A DNA stretch of 23,844 nt from Lachnospiraceae bacterium (GTDB lineage Bacteria > Bacillota_A > Clostridia > Lachnospirales > Lachnospiraceae). The notes under the pieces are model-generated. The model worked only from the letters and a program-made list of their open reading frames with translations, made no database searches and was not told where the DNA came from. The stretch spans positions 1 to 23,844 of the forward strand of contig VSNT01000059.1 of NCBI GenBank assembly GCA_009774465.1. The letters run 5' to 3'. The translations under genes and the position numbers were made by a program. Shown here piece by piece: positions 14,213-22,600 of this stretch (the stretch's first letter is position 1; every line of letters begins with the position of its first letter).

Positions 14213-15529
14213 GTGGCGAGATTAACATTTTCGGGAGGAATTCATCCTTATGATGGTAAGGATTTGTCCAAGAGCGAACCGATCAGGGAAGTCTTACCTA
14301 AGGGCGATCTGGTTTATCCGTTGAGCCAGCATATCGGGGCGCCGGCACAGCCGATCGTGAAAAAAGGAGACAGAGTTCTTACAGGGCAGAAGATTGCAGA
14401 GGCAGGAGGATTTGTGTCTGCTCCTATTTATGCAACCGTATCAGGGACAGTGAAAGCAGTAGAGCCCAGAAGAGTAGTTACCGGAGACAATGTGATGAGC
14501 ATTGTGATTGAAAATGACGGACTATATGAAGAAATAGAATGGCCGGAGGTTAAGCCTTTTGAGGAACTGACCAGAGAAGAGAAAATAAATATGATCAGGG
14601 AGGCCGGAATTGTAGGTATGGGAGGCGCGGGTTTCCCTACTGCAGTGAAGCTTTCTCCCAAAGAACCTGAAAAAATTGAATATGTGATTGTAAACTGTGC
14701 GGAGTGTGAACCATATCTGACTTCTGATTACCGCAAAATGTTAGAAGAACCGGAAAAACTGATCGGGGGACTTAAGGTTTCGCTAAGCTTATTTGAAAAT
14801 GCACGGGGGATTCTTGCAGTGGAAGATAACAAGCCTGAGTGCATTGCAAAGTTGAAAAGGCTTACCAAAGATGAAAATAAAATTGCAGTCAAGGCGTTAA
14901 AAACCAAATATCCCCAGGGCTCAGAACGTCAGCTTATTTATGCAACTACCGGGCGTGCCATTCATTCCGCCATGCTGCCGGCTGATGCGGGATGCGTTGT
15001 GAATAATGTGGATACAGTTATTGCAATCTATAATGCTGTAATTGAAGGAAAACCCTTAATGTACAGAATTGTTACCGTTACCGGGGATGCAATAGCAAAT
15101 CCGTGTAATTTTAAGGTGAGAATCGGTACCAATTATCATGAGCTGGTTGATGAGGCAGGTGGATTTAAGCAGCCGCCTGTTAAGATCATTTCCGGCGGCC
15201 CCATGATGGGATTTGGTATTTTTGATCTGGATGTTCCTGCAACGAAAACTTCTTCGGCGCTTCTGTGTCTTACCAAAGATGAAGTATCTGCAATGGAACC
15301 CAGTGCCTGCATTAACTGCGGCAAGTGCGTGGAAGTATGTCCCGGAAGGGTTGTGCCAAGAAAGCTGGCAGATTACGCAGAACATTATGATGAAGAAGCT
15401 TTTGTAAAAAACAACGGTATGGAATGCTGCGAATGCGGCTGCTGCAGTTATATTTGTCCTGCAAAGCGCCCTTTGACACAGGTAATAAAATCCATGCGTA
15501 AAATGCAGCTTGCAAAGAAGAAAAAGTAG
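14213..15529 (+). CDS. rnfC: Rnf complex subunit RnfC
   Basis: 438 residues from GTG 14213. This peripheral cytoplasmic subunit contacts NAD(H) and passes electrons between it and the rest of the ferredoxin:NAD+ oxidoreductase. It begins LTFSGGIHPYDGKDLS, as RnfC proteins do. A barrel-sandwich part follows, and GIVGMGGAGFPTAVKL is the glycine-rich flavin/NADH-binding region shared with NuoF. Two ferredoxin motifs lie near the C-terminus: Cys366, 369, 372, 376 (CINCGKCVEVCP) and CCECGCCSYICP, with extra cysteines. I chose GTG 14213 because GAGGG (14201-14205) is 7 bases upstream; the in-frame ATGs at 14171 and 14192 are poorly placed and would add residues not typical of the family. It is the first gene of rnfCDGEAB. 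Confidence 0.95.
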   Translation: MARLTFSGGIHPYDGKDLSKSEPIREVLPKGDLVYPLSQHIGAPAQPIVKKGDRVLTGQKIAEAGGFVSAPIYATVSGTVKAVEPRRVVTGDNVMSIVIENDGLYEEIEWPEVKPFEELTREEKINMIREAGIVGMGGAGFPTAVKLSPKEPEKIEYVIVNCAECEPYLTSDYRKMLEEPEKLIGGLKVSLSLFENARGILAVEDNKPECIAKLKRLTKDENKIAVKALKTKYPQGSERQLIYATTGRAIHSAMLPADAGCVVNNVDTVIAIYNAVIEGKPLMYRIVTVTGDAIANPCNFKVRIGTNYHELVDEAGGFKQPPVKIISGGPMMGFGIFDLDVPATKTSSALLCLTKDEVSAMEPSACINCGKCVEVCPGRVVPRKLADYAEHYDEEAFVKNNGMECCECGCCSYICPAKRPLTQVIKSMRKMQLAKKKK

Positions 15530-15543
15530 GAGGAAAGAATAGA

Positions 15544-16476
15544 ATGAGCGATTTGATGAAGGTTTCATCCAATCCCCATATCAGGTCAAAGGTTACCACA
15601 GGCAATATTATGCTTGCAGTGGTGATTGCCTTACTTCCTGCGGCAGGCTTTGGTATATATAATTTTGGATTGGATGCATTGATTTTAATATTGATTACTG
15701 TTGCAACAACTGTGCTGACAGAATTTTTGTATGAGAAGGCAATGCATAAAAAGGTGACCATTGGAGATTATTCAGCGGTGGTAACAGGGCTTTTACTGGC
15801 ATTGAACCTTCCCTCTTCCGCACCCTGGTGGATTGGTGTAATTGGCGGTGTTTTTGCCATTTTAGTGGTTAAAATGCTTTTTGGAGGGCTGGGGCAGAAT
15901 TTTATGAATCCGGCTTTGGGAGCAAGATGTTTTTTACTGATTTCCTATACCTCCATTATGTGTAATTTTGAATGTGATGCCTATTCAGGAGCGACACCTC
16001 TGGCAAGTTTAAAAGCGGGAGAAAGCGTAAATATTTTGGATATGGTGGTTGGAAGAACCAGCGGTACCATTGGTGAAACTTCCATGATTGCCATTGTAAT
16101 TGGAGCATGTTTTTTACTTCTTTTAGGAGTAATTGACCTGAAAATCCCCGGAAGCTACATAATTTCTTTTGTTATTTTTGTAATTTTATTTGGTGGTCAT
16201 GGATTTGATCCCGCATATATTGCAGCCCATCTTTCCGGCGGCGGACTTATGCTGGGGGCATTCTTTATGGCTACAGATTATGTGACAAGGCCTGTAACCA
16301 AAAAAGGACAATATTTATACGGTATTATTTTGGGACTTCTTACCGGTATTTTCAGGATTTTTGGACCTTCGGCGGAAGGCGTTTCCTATGCGATTATTCT
16401 GGGTAACCTTCTGGTGCCTTTGATTGAAAAGATCACCATGCCGCGGGCGTTTGGAAAAGGAGGGGAAAGAGCATGA
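15544..16476 (+). CDS. rnfD: Rnf complex subunit RnfD
   Basis: 310 residues. An integral membrane subunit with about nine or ten helices that carries covalently bound FMN and contributes to ion translocation. The flavinylation motif DAYSGAT lies at 145-151, so Thr151 is the predicted FMN-threonine. NPALGARCF and TDYVTRPVTKKGQYLYG are family-typical. AGGAGG (15528-15533) overlaps the rnfC stop and is 10 bases before ATG 15544. The stop overlaps the rnfG start (ATGA at 16473-16476). Maturation needs an ApbE enzyme, which is encoded at 20358-21365. Confidence 0.96.
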   Translation: MSDLMKVSSNPHIRSKVTTGNIMLAVVIALLPAAGFGIYNFGLDALILILITVATTVLTEFLYEKAMHKKVTIGDYSAVVTGLLLALNLPSSAPWWIGVIGGVFAILVVKMLFGGLGQNFMNPALGARCFLLISYTSIMCNFECDAYSGATPLASLKAGESVNILDMVVGRTSGTIGETSMIAIVIGACFLLLLGVIDLKIPGSYIISFVIFVILFGGHGFDPAYIAAHLSGGGLMLGAFFMATDYVTRPVTKKGQYLYGIILGLLTGIFRIFGPSAEGVSYAIILGNLLVPLIEKITMPRAFGKGGERA

Positions 16477-17096
16477 AGAATATGATAAAAGATGCCGCCA
16501 TCCTTTTAGTGATTACTTTATGTGCAGGGCTTATTTTGGGATTTGTATATCAGATTACGAAAGAACCCATTGCCAGAGCGGAAGAGGAAGCTGCAAAGAA
16601 GGCATATGCCGAAGTATTTCCCCAGGCATCAGACTTTAATATGCTGGAGATGAGTCTTACGGAAGGCAGTGCCGGGTATGAGGAATGGAAAAATGCAGGA
16701 TATGAGGGAGTAGATATTGTAAATGTGCTGGCTGCTCTTGATGAGGGCAGTAACAGAATCGGATATGTACTTACTGTTACCAGCCATGAGGGCTATGGTG
16801 GAGATATTACCTTTACTATGGGAATCAGTAATGACGGAACCTTAAATGGAATTTCCATTTTGAGCATTTCAGAAACAGCCGGCCTTGGCATGAAGGCGGA
16901 AGCTGTGTTAAAGCCCCAGTTTGCAGGTAAAAATGTTTCCAGCTTTACCTACACAAAGACAGGCGCCACAAGCGACAGTCAAATTGATGCAATCAGTGGT
17001 GCAACGATCACTACAAATGCAGTAACGACTGCGGTAAATGGCGGGCTTTATTACTTCCAGACACAGTTAGGAGGCAGCATAAATGAAGCAGAATAA
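16473..17096 (+). CDS. rnfG: Rnf complex subunit RnfG
   Basis: 207 residues. One N-terminal membrane helix (about 7-27, ILLVITLCAGLILGFVYQI) anchors an extracytoplasmic FMN-binding domain. The covalent flavinylation motif DAISGAT is at 172-178, with Thr178 as the predicted FMN attachment site, followed by ITTNAVTTAVNGGL. SETAGLGMKAE is also conserved. It receives electrons across the membrane through RnfA/RnfE and RnfD. The start overlaps the end of rnfD, and the end overlaps rnfE by 14 bases, so all three are translationally coupled. Confidence 0.95.
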   Translation: MKNMIKDAAILLVITLCAGLILGFVYQITKEPIARAEEEAAKKAYAEVFPQASDFNMLEMSLTEGSAGYEEWKNAGYEGVDIVNVLAALDEGSNRIGYVLTVTSHEGYGGDITFTMGISNDGTLNGISILSISETAGLGMKAEAVLKPQFAGKNVSSFTYTKTGATSDSQIDAISGATITTNAVTTAVNGGLYYFQTQLGGSINEAE

Positions 17097-17925
17097 TATA
17101 TCTGAACGCCTGGTAAACGGGCTATTAAAAGAAAATCCTACTTTTGTTCTGATGCTGGGAATGTGTCCTACGCTGGCGGTTACCACATCAGCAGTGAATG
17201 GTTTGGGAATGGGGCTGACTACAATGGTAGTTCTTGCACTTAGTAATATGTTTATATCTCTGCTCAGAAAAGTGATTCCTGATAAAGTGAGGATTCCCGC
17301 ATTTATTGTTATTATTGCGTCTTTTGTGACTGTTGTGGAGCTTTTACTAAAGGCATTTATCCCGTTTTTGTATGATGCATTGGGATTATATATTCCCCTG
17401 ATTGTTGTTAACTGTATTATTTTAGGGCGTGCGGAAGCTTATGCTTCTAAAAATGGCGTTGTTGCCTCCCTTTTTGACGGAATTGGAATGGGACTTGGAT
17501 TTACCTGTGCACTTACAATTATTGGCGCCATCAGAGAATTAATAGGCGCTGGAGAGGTATTTGGGTTTGCATTGATGCCGGAAAGCTATGTGCCATGCAG
17601 TATTTTTGTTTTGGCACCCGGTGCCTTCTTCGTTCTTGCAGTGCTGACAGCAATACAAAATAAGGTCAAAATTGCAGGAGAAAAGAAGGGCAGAGATATG
17701 TCTAAAATACAGTCTGGATGTAATTCTGACTGTATGAATTGTGGTGAATCAGGCTGCAGCAGACGTTTTTTCGATGAATCTGCAAAAGAAAAGGAAGAAG
17801 ATCTGGAGATTATTGAAATTACAGAGGAAAATGATTTCCCTGACGCAGAAGATACAGCGGAAAAAGAAGAAAAGGCAGAGGTGGAAGAAGCAGCAGAAAG
17901 AAAGGAGGAAGAAATAAATGATTAA
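17083..17925 (+). CDS. rnfE: Rnf complex subunit RnfE with Cys-rich acidic extension
   Basis: 280 residues, about 70-80 longer than a standard RnfE. Residues 1-195 are the usual six-helix subunit. Cys28 (GMCPTLAV) and Cys111 (NCIILGRAEAY) are the positions that, with their partners in RnfA, hold the intramembrane 2Fe-2S cluster. From about 200 on there is an added cytoplasmic or external tail. It first shows a cysteine motif C-x3-C-x2-C-x4-C (Cys213, 217, 220, 225; CNSDCMNCGESGC). It then has about 50 strongly acidic, low-complexity residues. The tail could hold a further Fe-S cluster or zinc; the sequence alone cannot say. It overlaps rnfG by 14 and rnfA by 8 bases. Confidence 0.94.
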   Translation: MKQNNISERLVNGLLKENPTFVLMLGMCPTLAVTTSAVNGLGMGLTTMVVLALSNMFISLLRKVIPDKVRIPAFIVIIASFVTVVELLLKAFIPFLYDALGLYIPLIVVNCIILGRAEAYASKNGVVASLFDGIGMGLGFTCALTIIGAIRELIGAGEVFGFALMPESYVPCSIFVLAPGAFFVLAVLTAIQNKVKIAGEKKGRDMSKIQSGCNSDCMNCGESGCSRRFFDESAKEKEEDLEIIEITEENDFPDAEDTAEKEEKAEVEEAAERKEEEIND

Positions 17926-18496
17926 AGATTTACTTATCATATTAATTTCATCCTCGCTGGTGAGCAATGTAGTACTGAGTCAGTTTTTAGGTTTATGCCC
18001 TTTTCTCGGCGTATCCAGAAAGACCAGTACGGCGGCAGGAATGGGTTCGGCAGTAATTTTCGTTATCACATTGGCCTCAGCGGTGGCCGGTGTCATATAC
18101 AAATATATATTAACTCCCTTTGATCTGACTTATCTGCAGACAATTGTATTTATTCTGGTAATTGCAGCATTAGTTCAATTTGTGGAGATGTTTCTTAAAA
18201 AATTTATGAAGCCCCTGTATCAGGCGCTTGGCGTATATCTGCCGCTGATTACTACCAACTGTGCGGTGCTTGGAGTGGCACTTACAAATGTACAGAAAAA
18301 TTATGGAATACTGACCGGTATTGTAAATGGATTTGCAACTGCCCTTGGGTTTACCATTTCCATTGTGATTCTTGCCGGTATCAGAGAAAAGATGGAATTT
18401 AACGATATTCCGGAATCCTTTAAGGGGATGCCTATTGTATTGATTACTGCAGGACTTATGGCAATTGCTTTCTGCGGATTTTCAGGACTGCTGTAG
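17918..18496 (+). CDS. rnfA: Rnf complex subunit RnfA
   Basis: 192 residues, six membrane helices, homologous to RnfE but in inverted topology. Cys27 (GLCPFLGV) and Cys115 (TTNCAVLGVALTN) match the cysteines that share the intramembrane 2Fe-2S centre with RnfE. The length is standard, with no extension. The start overlaps the end of rnfE by 8 bases, with AAGGAGG inside the rnfE tail serving as its ribosome binding site. Its stop lies 11 bases before rnfB. Confidence 0.96.
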   Translation: MIKDLLIILISSSLVSNVVLSQFLGLCPFLGVSRKTSTAAGMGSAVIFVITLASAVAGVIYKYILTPFDLTYLQTIVFILVIAALVQFVEMFLKKFMKPLYQALGVYLPLITTNCAVLGVALTNVQKNYGILTGIVNGFATALGFTISIVILAGIREKMEFNDIPESFKGMPIVLITAGLMAIAFCGFSGLL

Positions 18497-18507
18497 GAGG
18501 TGTCAAA

Positions 18508-19305
18508 GTGATGATAACAGGAATTTTACAGGCGGTAGTTGTTGTTGGAGGCGTAGGACTGTTTATTGGCGTATTTCTTGGGATAGCTGCCATTAAATTT
18601 AAAGTGGAAGTAGATGAAAAGGAAGAGGCAGTTTTGGCGGCCCTTCCCGGAAATAACTGTGGAGGATGCGGCTTCCCGGGGTGCAGCGGATTAGCCAGCG
18701 CCATTGCAAAAGGCGAGGCAGCGGTAAATGCCTGTCCGGTAGGCGGAGAGCCGGTCGGAAAAGTGATTGCAGGAATCATGGGAGTTGAGGCAAAAGAAAC
18801 ACAAAGAATGACTGCTTATGTTCAGTGTCAGGGAGATTGTGATAAGACTACGCTTGACTATGAATACCACGGAATCGAAGACTGCAGAATGCTTTCTTTT
18901 GTGCCTAATGGAGGTGCTAAAAGCTGTAATTACGGATGTCTGGGATTTGGAAGCTGCGTTCAGGCATGTCCCTTTGATGCAATTCATGTGGAGAATGGGG
19001 TAGCCGTAGTGGATAAGGAAAAGTGTAAGGCGTGTGGCAAATGTGTTGAGGTCTGCCCTAAACATCTGATTACATTGATTCCCTATGATGCCAAATATGT
19101 GGTGGCATGCAGTTCAAAGGATAAGGGGCCGGTTACCATGAAGGATTGTACTGTGGGCTGTATCGGCTGTCAGCTATGTAAGAAAAATTGTGCGCAGGAT
19201 GCAGTGACCGTAACTGATTTTAACGCAACGATTGATTATGAAAAATGTGTAGGCTGCGGCGTTTGTATGGAAAAATGCCCAAGAAAATCAATTACCACAC
19301 ATTGA
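18508..19305 (+). CDS. rnfB: Rnf complex subunit RnfB (ferredoxin-accepting Fe-S protein)
   Basis: 265 residues. One N-terminal helix (about 5-30) is followed by a cytoplasmic Fe-S chain that accepts electrons from reduced ferredoxin. The first cluster site is Cys51, 54, 59, 76 (NNCGGCGFPGC). Then come cysteines 140, 144, 150, 154; 173, 176, 179, 183; 214, 218, 221, 224, 228; and 247, 250, 253, 257. That is enough for two further pairs of ferredoxin-type 4Fe-4S clusters, about five in all. AGGAGG at 18495-18500 serves either GTG 18508 or ATG 18511; the latter has the better codon. The last rnf gene proper; an aldo/keto reductase follows 19 bases later. Confidence 0.95.
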   Translation: MMITGILQAVVVVGGVGLFIGVFLGIAAIKFKVEVDEKEEAVLAALPGNNCGGCGFPGCSGLASAIAKGEAAVNACPVGGEPVGKVIAGIMGVEAKETQRMTAYVQCQGDCDKTTLDYEYHGIEDCRMLSFVPNGGAKSCNYGCLGFGSCVQACPFDAIHVENGVAVVDKEKCKACGKCVEVCPKHLITLIPYDAKYVVACSSKDKGPVTMKDCTVGCIGCQLCKKNCAQDAVTVTDFNATIDYEKCVGCGVCMEKCPRKSITTH

Positions 19306-19324
19306 AAGGAACAGGAGGAAAATA

Positions 19325-20368
19325 ATGGAAAACGGCAGAATACAGGTGAGACTGGGAAGTACGGATATTGTAGTCAATAAAAATGGATTTGGCGCTCTTC
19401 CCATTCAGAGAATCAGTACGGAGGATGCGGTTTTCCTTTTGAAGAAAGCCTGGAAAAATGGAATTAATTTTTTTGATACAGCAAGAGCTTATACTGACAG
19501 TGAATATAAGCTGGGAATTGCATTTAAAGAGATAAGGGAAAATCTATATATTGCTACCAAGACAGCGGCACAGACCGGTGAGGAGATGGAAAAAGATCTG
19601 AAGAAAAGTCTTGAACTGCTTCAGACAGATTATATTGATATTTATCAGTTTCATAATCCTGCATTCTGTCCAAAGCCGGGAGATGGCAGCGGACTGTATG
19701 AGGCGGCCCTTGAGGCAAAACGTGCCGGGAAAATCCGGCATATAGGAATAACCAATCACAGACTTGGTGTGGCTCAGGAAGCAGTCCAAAGCGGACTTTA
19801 TGAAACACTCCAGTTTCCTTTCTGTTATCTTGCAACCAGACAGGATGAGGAGCTGGTAGAAAAGTGTCGTGAGGCGGATATGGGATTTATTGCTATGAAG
19901 GCGCTTTCGGGCGGGCTTATTACCAATTCGGCGGCAGCCTATGCTCATATGGCGGCATTTCCCCATGTACTTCCCATTTGGGGCGTGCAGCGTGAAAAAG
20001 AGCTGGATGAATTTTTAGCCTATATAGATAATCCGCCGAAAATGACAGAGGAGATACAGAAAATTATTGAAAAGGACAGGAAAGAGCTGGCAGGAGATTT
20101 CTGCAGAGGATGCGGGTACTGTATGCCCTGCCCGGCAGGAATTGAAATTAATAATTGTGCCAGAATGTCCCTTCTTCTTAGAAGGTCCCCTTCAGAGCTT
20201 CAATTAACCAGGGAAGTGCAGGATAAAATGAAAAAAATTGAAAACTGCCTGCATTGTGGACAGTGTAAAAGTAAATGTCCCTATGGACTGGATACACCGG
20301 CGCTTCTTGCCAAAAATCTGGAAGATTACAATAATGTTTTAGAAGGAAAAGTAAGCGTCAAAAATTGA
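19325..20368 (+). CDS. aldo/keto reductase fused to a 2x[4Fe-4S] domain
   Basis: 347 residues. Residues 1-235 are an AKR barrel with the full tetrad: Asp51 (FFDTARAY), Tyr56, Lys79 (ATKT) and His110 (QFHNP). The C-terminal part adds two cysteine motifs. One is Cys260, 263, 266, 269 (CRGCGYCMPCP), the other Cys308, 311, 314, 318 (CLHCGQCKSKCP). This is the architecture of the ferredoxin-type AKRs common in anaerobes. The substrate is unknown. AGGAGG lies 6 bases before the start, 19 bases after rnfB and with no terminator, so it is probably the seventh gene of the rnf transcript and may exchange electrons with the same ferredoxin pool. Its 3' end overlaps the convergent apbE by 11 bases. Confidence 0.9.
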   Translation: MENGRIQVRLGSTDIVVNKNGFGALPIQRISTEDAVFLLKKAWKNGINFFDTARAYTDSEYKLGIAFKEIRENLYIATKTAAQTGEEMEKDLKKSLELLQTDYIDIYQFHNPAFCPKPGDGSGLYEAALEAKRAGKIRHIGITNHRLGVAQEAVQSGLYETLQFPFCYLATRQDEELVEKCREADMGFIAMKALSGGLITNSAAAYAHMAAFPHVLPIWGVQREKELDEFLAYIDNPPKMTEEIQKIIEKDRKELAGDFCRGCGYCMPCPAGIEINNCARMSLLLRRSPSELQLTREVQDKMKKIENCLHCGQCKSKCPYGLDTPALLAKNLEDYNNVLEGKVSVKN

Positions 20369-21365
20369 TATAGGAAATCTGACCGTCTTCCGTAATGAAA
20401 ACTGCCTGAACATCAGGATAGCTTTCAAGCAGGGAGGCGGCTTTTTCATATCCTGAAATAAAGCAAAGTGTGGAGAGCGCATCTCCTGTAGTAGAAGATT
20501 CGCTTATGATTGTAACCTGAGAAAGCCCGCTGTTAACGGGATATCCGGTTTGCGTAGATAAAATGTGATGATAAAGTATGCCATCCTGTTCAAAAAAGCG
20601 TTCATAACTGCCAGAGGAAACAACACTTTTGTCATTTATTTCCAGGGTAAGGGCAGATACGCCGCTTTTTTCAAAAGGTTTTTGAATACCGATGGAAAAA
20701 GGCGTGCCATCAGGTTTGCTCCCTAAAGTAAGAACGTTGCCGCCCAAATTGATGATAGCGGAGGTGACTCCTTTAGATAAAAGAAATTCTTTTATTTTGT
20801 CGGCAATAAAGCCTTTTGCAATAAAGCCAAGTTCCATACAGGCGTAAGGATCGCTTAACATGACCTGATTTTCCTTTATATGTACAGCTTCATAATTTAT
20901 GTGTGAAAGTGCAGTTTGTATTTCTTTCTGCTCGGGAATGACCGCAGTGTTGTCAGAACCGAAATTCCAAAGCTGTGACAGGCTCCCAATTGTGGGATCT
21001 ACCAGTCCGTTTGACATGCGGGCATAAGAAAGCGCTGTATTAATTAAACTTAAGGTATCCTTAGAGACAGTTACGTAAGAATTTGGGTTATGATTGATAT
21101 TCCATATGTCGCTTCCCTCAATATTGGGGCTTAACAGTTTTTCATAATGCGCAGCCAGATCCATACACTGACTTAAAAGCTGATCGGAACTTGAATCATA
21201 TATAGTTACGGAGATAATCGTGTCATAATAAAAGCCGGTTATACTTTTTGGCTCTTTCGCGGCATAGCTGCATCCTGTAAAAATAATAAAACAGCAGATT
21301 ACAGGAAGCAGCGGGAGCAGAAAATGAAACTGTCTTTTGATATAAGAAACGTGTTGTCCTGGCAT
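20358..21365 (-). CDS. apbE: FAD:protein FMN transferase (lipoprotein)
   Basis: 335 residues on the minus strand. It attaches FMN to threonine in the (D)xx(S/T)GAT motif of extracytoplasmic flavoproteins, using FAD. A hydrophobic N-terminal stretch ends in FTGC, with Cys32 as probable lipidation site; Phe at -3 is a mild deviation from the lipobox. Then come DTIISVTIYD, SLSQLWNFG, the metal/FAD-site region ELGFIAKGFIADKI, and INLGGNVLTLGSKPDG. SSGSYERFF and HHILSTQTGYPV precede TTGDALSTLCFI near the end. AGAGG lies about 8 bases before the start. It faces the rnf operon, and RnfD and RnfG both carry the target motif. It is thus the likely maturase of this Rnf complex, although separately transcribed. 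Confidence 0.94.
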   Translation of the reverse strand: MPGQHVSYIKRQFHFLLPLLPVICCFIIFTGCSYAAKEPKSITGFYYDTIISVTIYDSSSDQLLSQCMDLAAHYEKLLSPNIEGSDIWNINHNPNSYVTVSKDTLSLINTALSYARMSNGLVDPTIGSLSQLWNFGSDNTAVIPEQKEIQTALSHINYEAVHIKENQVMLSDPYACMELGFIAKGFIADKIKEFLLSKGVTSAIINLGGNVLTLGSKPDGTPFSIGIQKPFEKSGVSALTLEINDKSVVSSGSYERFFEQDGILYHHILSTQTGYPVNSGLSQVTIISESSTTGDALSTLCFISGYEKAASLLESYPDVQAVFITEDGQISYINF

Positions 21366-21392
21366 AACGGATACCTCTGTAATGGAAAGTAG

Positions 21393-21421
21393 TTGTCATG
21401 AAAGAAGGTTTCATGTATAGT
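21393..21421 (+). promoter_or_regulatory. sigma-A-type promoter of the GH25-like gene
   Basis: TTGTCA at 21393-21398, 17-base spacer, TATAGT at 21416-21421; each hexamer matches 5 of 6 consensus bases. Predicted start near 21428, about 40 bases before the gene. Confidence 0.6.
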
Positions 21422-21469
21422 AATTATATAATTTGGGAGAAAATTTGAAAAGAGAAAGTGGTGATTAAA

Positions 21470-22600
21470 ATGCGTTTACCGGACGAACATGATGACAGAG
21501 GCATGGGAACTCCAGTCGTATATACAATTGTAGCAGTATCTGTATGTATTCTGATAATTTTGGCTGTTGTTTTTTTCAGCAACAACAGACCGAATGATCT
21601 GAAACCATCAGGGAAAGCACCGGTAGAGGAGACACCTTCACCGACACCGGAGATAGAAATGGAATTTGCGCAGGGGCAGGAGGATATAGAAGCTTTATAC
21701 AGAGAAAATAAATTGAGAGCGGAAGATCTGGACTTTTGGGACATGTATCAGGATGAAAAGCCGGTTGTTACTGCTAAGCCTTCTACAAGCCCTACGCCGG
21801 AACCTTCACATGAACCTACCGAGGAGGAGATGGCAGCTGACGGAATGCATGTGAAGATTACGCACAAAGACGGTGAAGAAGAATGGGTGGAAATATCAGA
21901 AGATATCCCTTTATATAATTATGATTTTACCAATTTAAAAATTTCAGGTGGAAAGATGGCCTATTATCTGGATGGAGAAAAGCAGTCTTTTTTAGGAGTG
22001 GATTTATCCAAAAGCAGCGGGCAGGTAGATTTTGAGAGATTAAAATCATCAGGCGTTGATTTTGTTATGCTCAGGCTGGGGAGCAGAGGATATGAGAGTG
22101 GTCTGGTAACTCTTGATGAAAACTTTGTGACCAATATTACGGCTGCTCAGGCTGCCGGCCTTGAAGTGGGAGTTACCTTTTTTTCACAGGCGGTAAGTGA
22201 GGCGGAGGCAGTGGAAGAAGCTGTGTTTGTGGCAAATAACCTGATTCCTTATAAAATTTCTTATCCGGTGGCATTTATAATGGAATATATTGCAAATGAT
22301 GATGCCAGAATAGATTTTCTGGATGCGGAAGAGAAAACAAAAATTGCAGAAACCTTTTTACTGGAAATAGAAAAGAGCGGACACAGGCCAATATTGTATG
22401 GAAATACCAATTGGCTGTTAGGGGAATTGATGCCTGAAGAACTTCTCTCTGAATATGATGTTTTGTTAAACGATCAGGCTTCCATACCGGATTATCCGTA
22501 TCAATTTAAAATGTGGAGATATGCTGCGGATCAAAGCATTGCCGGTGTGGAAAATAATGCTGCTTATATTATCAGTTTTGTGGATTATACACGTAAATAA
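21470..22600 (+). CDS. membrane-anchored GH25 lysozyme-like protein, probably degenerate
   Basis: 376 residues from ATG 21470. The in-frame GTGs at 21458 and 21461 overlap the likely binding site. One helix at about 17-37 is followed by a long low-complexity linker rich in Pro, Ser, Thr and Glu (PSPTPE, TSPTPEPSHEPTEEE). The C-terminal domain from about 172 fits GH25 muramidases: FLGVDLSKSSGQVDFERLKS, then DFVMLRLGSRGY, and later PILYGNTNWLLGEL and KMWRYA. The first catalytic-region Asp (GVDLS, Asp178) and a Glu (Glu272) are present. However, the usual DxE motif reads IME, so one catalytic acid is missing, and the usual Gln after 'S' is Ser. It may therefore bind glycan without cutting it. 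The 3' end overlaps the convergent gene by 16 bases. Confidence 0.75.
   Translation: MRLPDEHDDRGMGTPVVYTIVAVSVCILIILAVVFFSNNRPNDLKPSGKAPVEETPSPTPEIEMEFAQGQEDIEALYRENKLRAEDLDFWDMYQDEKPVVTAKPSTSPTPEPSHEPTEEEMAADGMHVKITHKDGEEEWVEISEDIPLYNYDFTNLKISGGKMAYYLDGEKQSFLGVDLSKSSGQVDFERLKSSGVDFVMLRLGSRGYESGLVTLDENFVTNITAAQAAGLEVGVTFFSQAVSEAEAVEEAVFVANNLIPYKISYPVAFIMEYIANDDARIDFLDAEEKTKIAETFLLEIEKSGHRPILYGNTNWLLGELMPEELLSEYDVLLNDQASIPDYPYQFKMWRYAADQSIAGVENNAAYIISFVDYTRK

Noticed and set aside
15056..15761. Long minus-strand frames opposite rnfC and rnfD
   Set aside because: Both opposite genes are unmistakable, and the antisense peptides show only reversed-codon composition.
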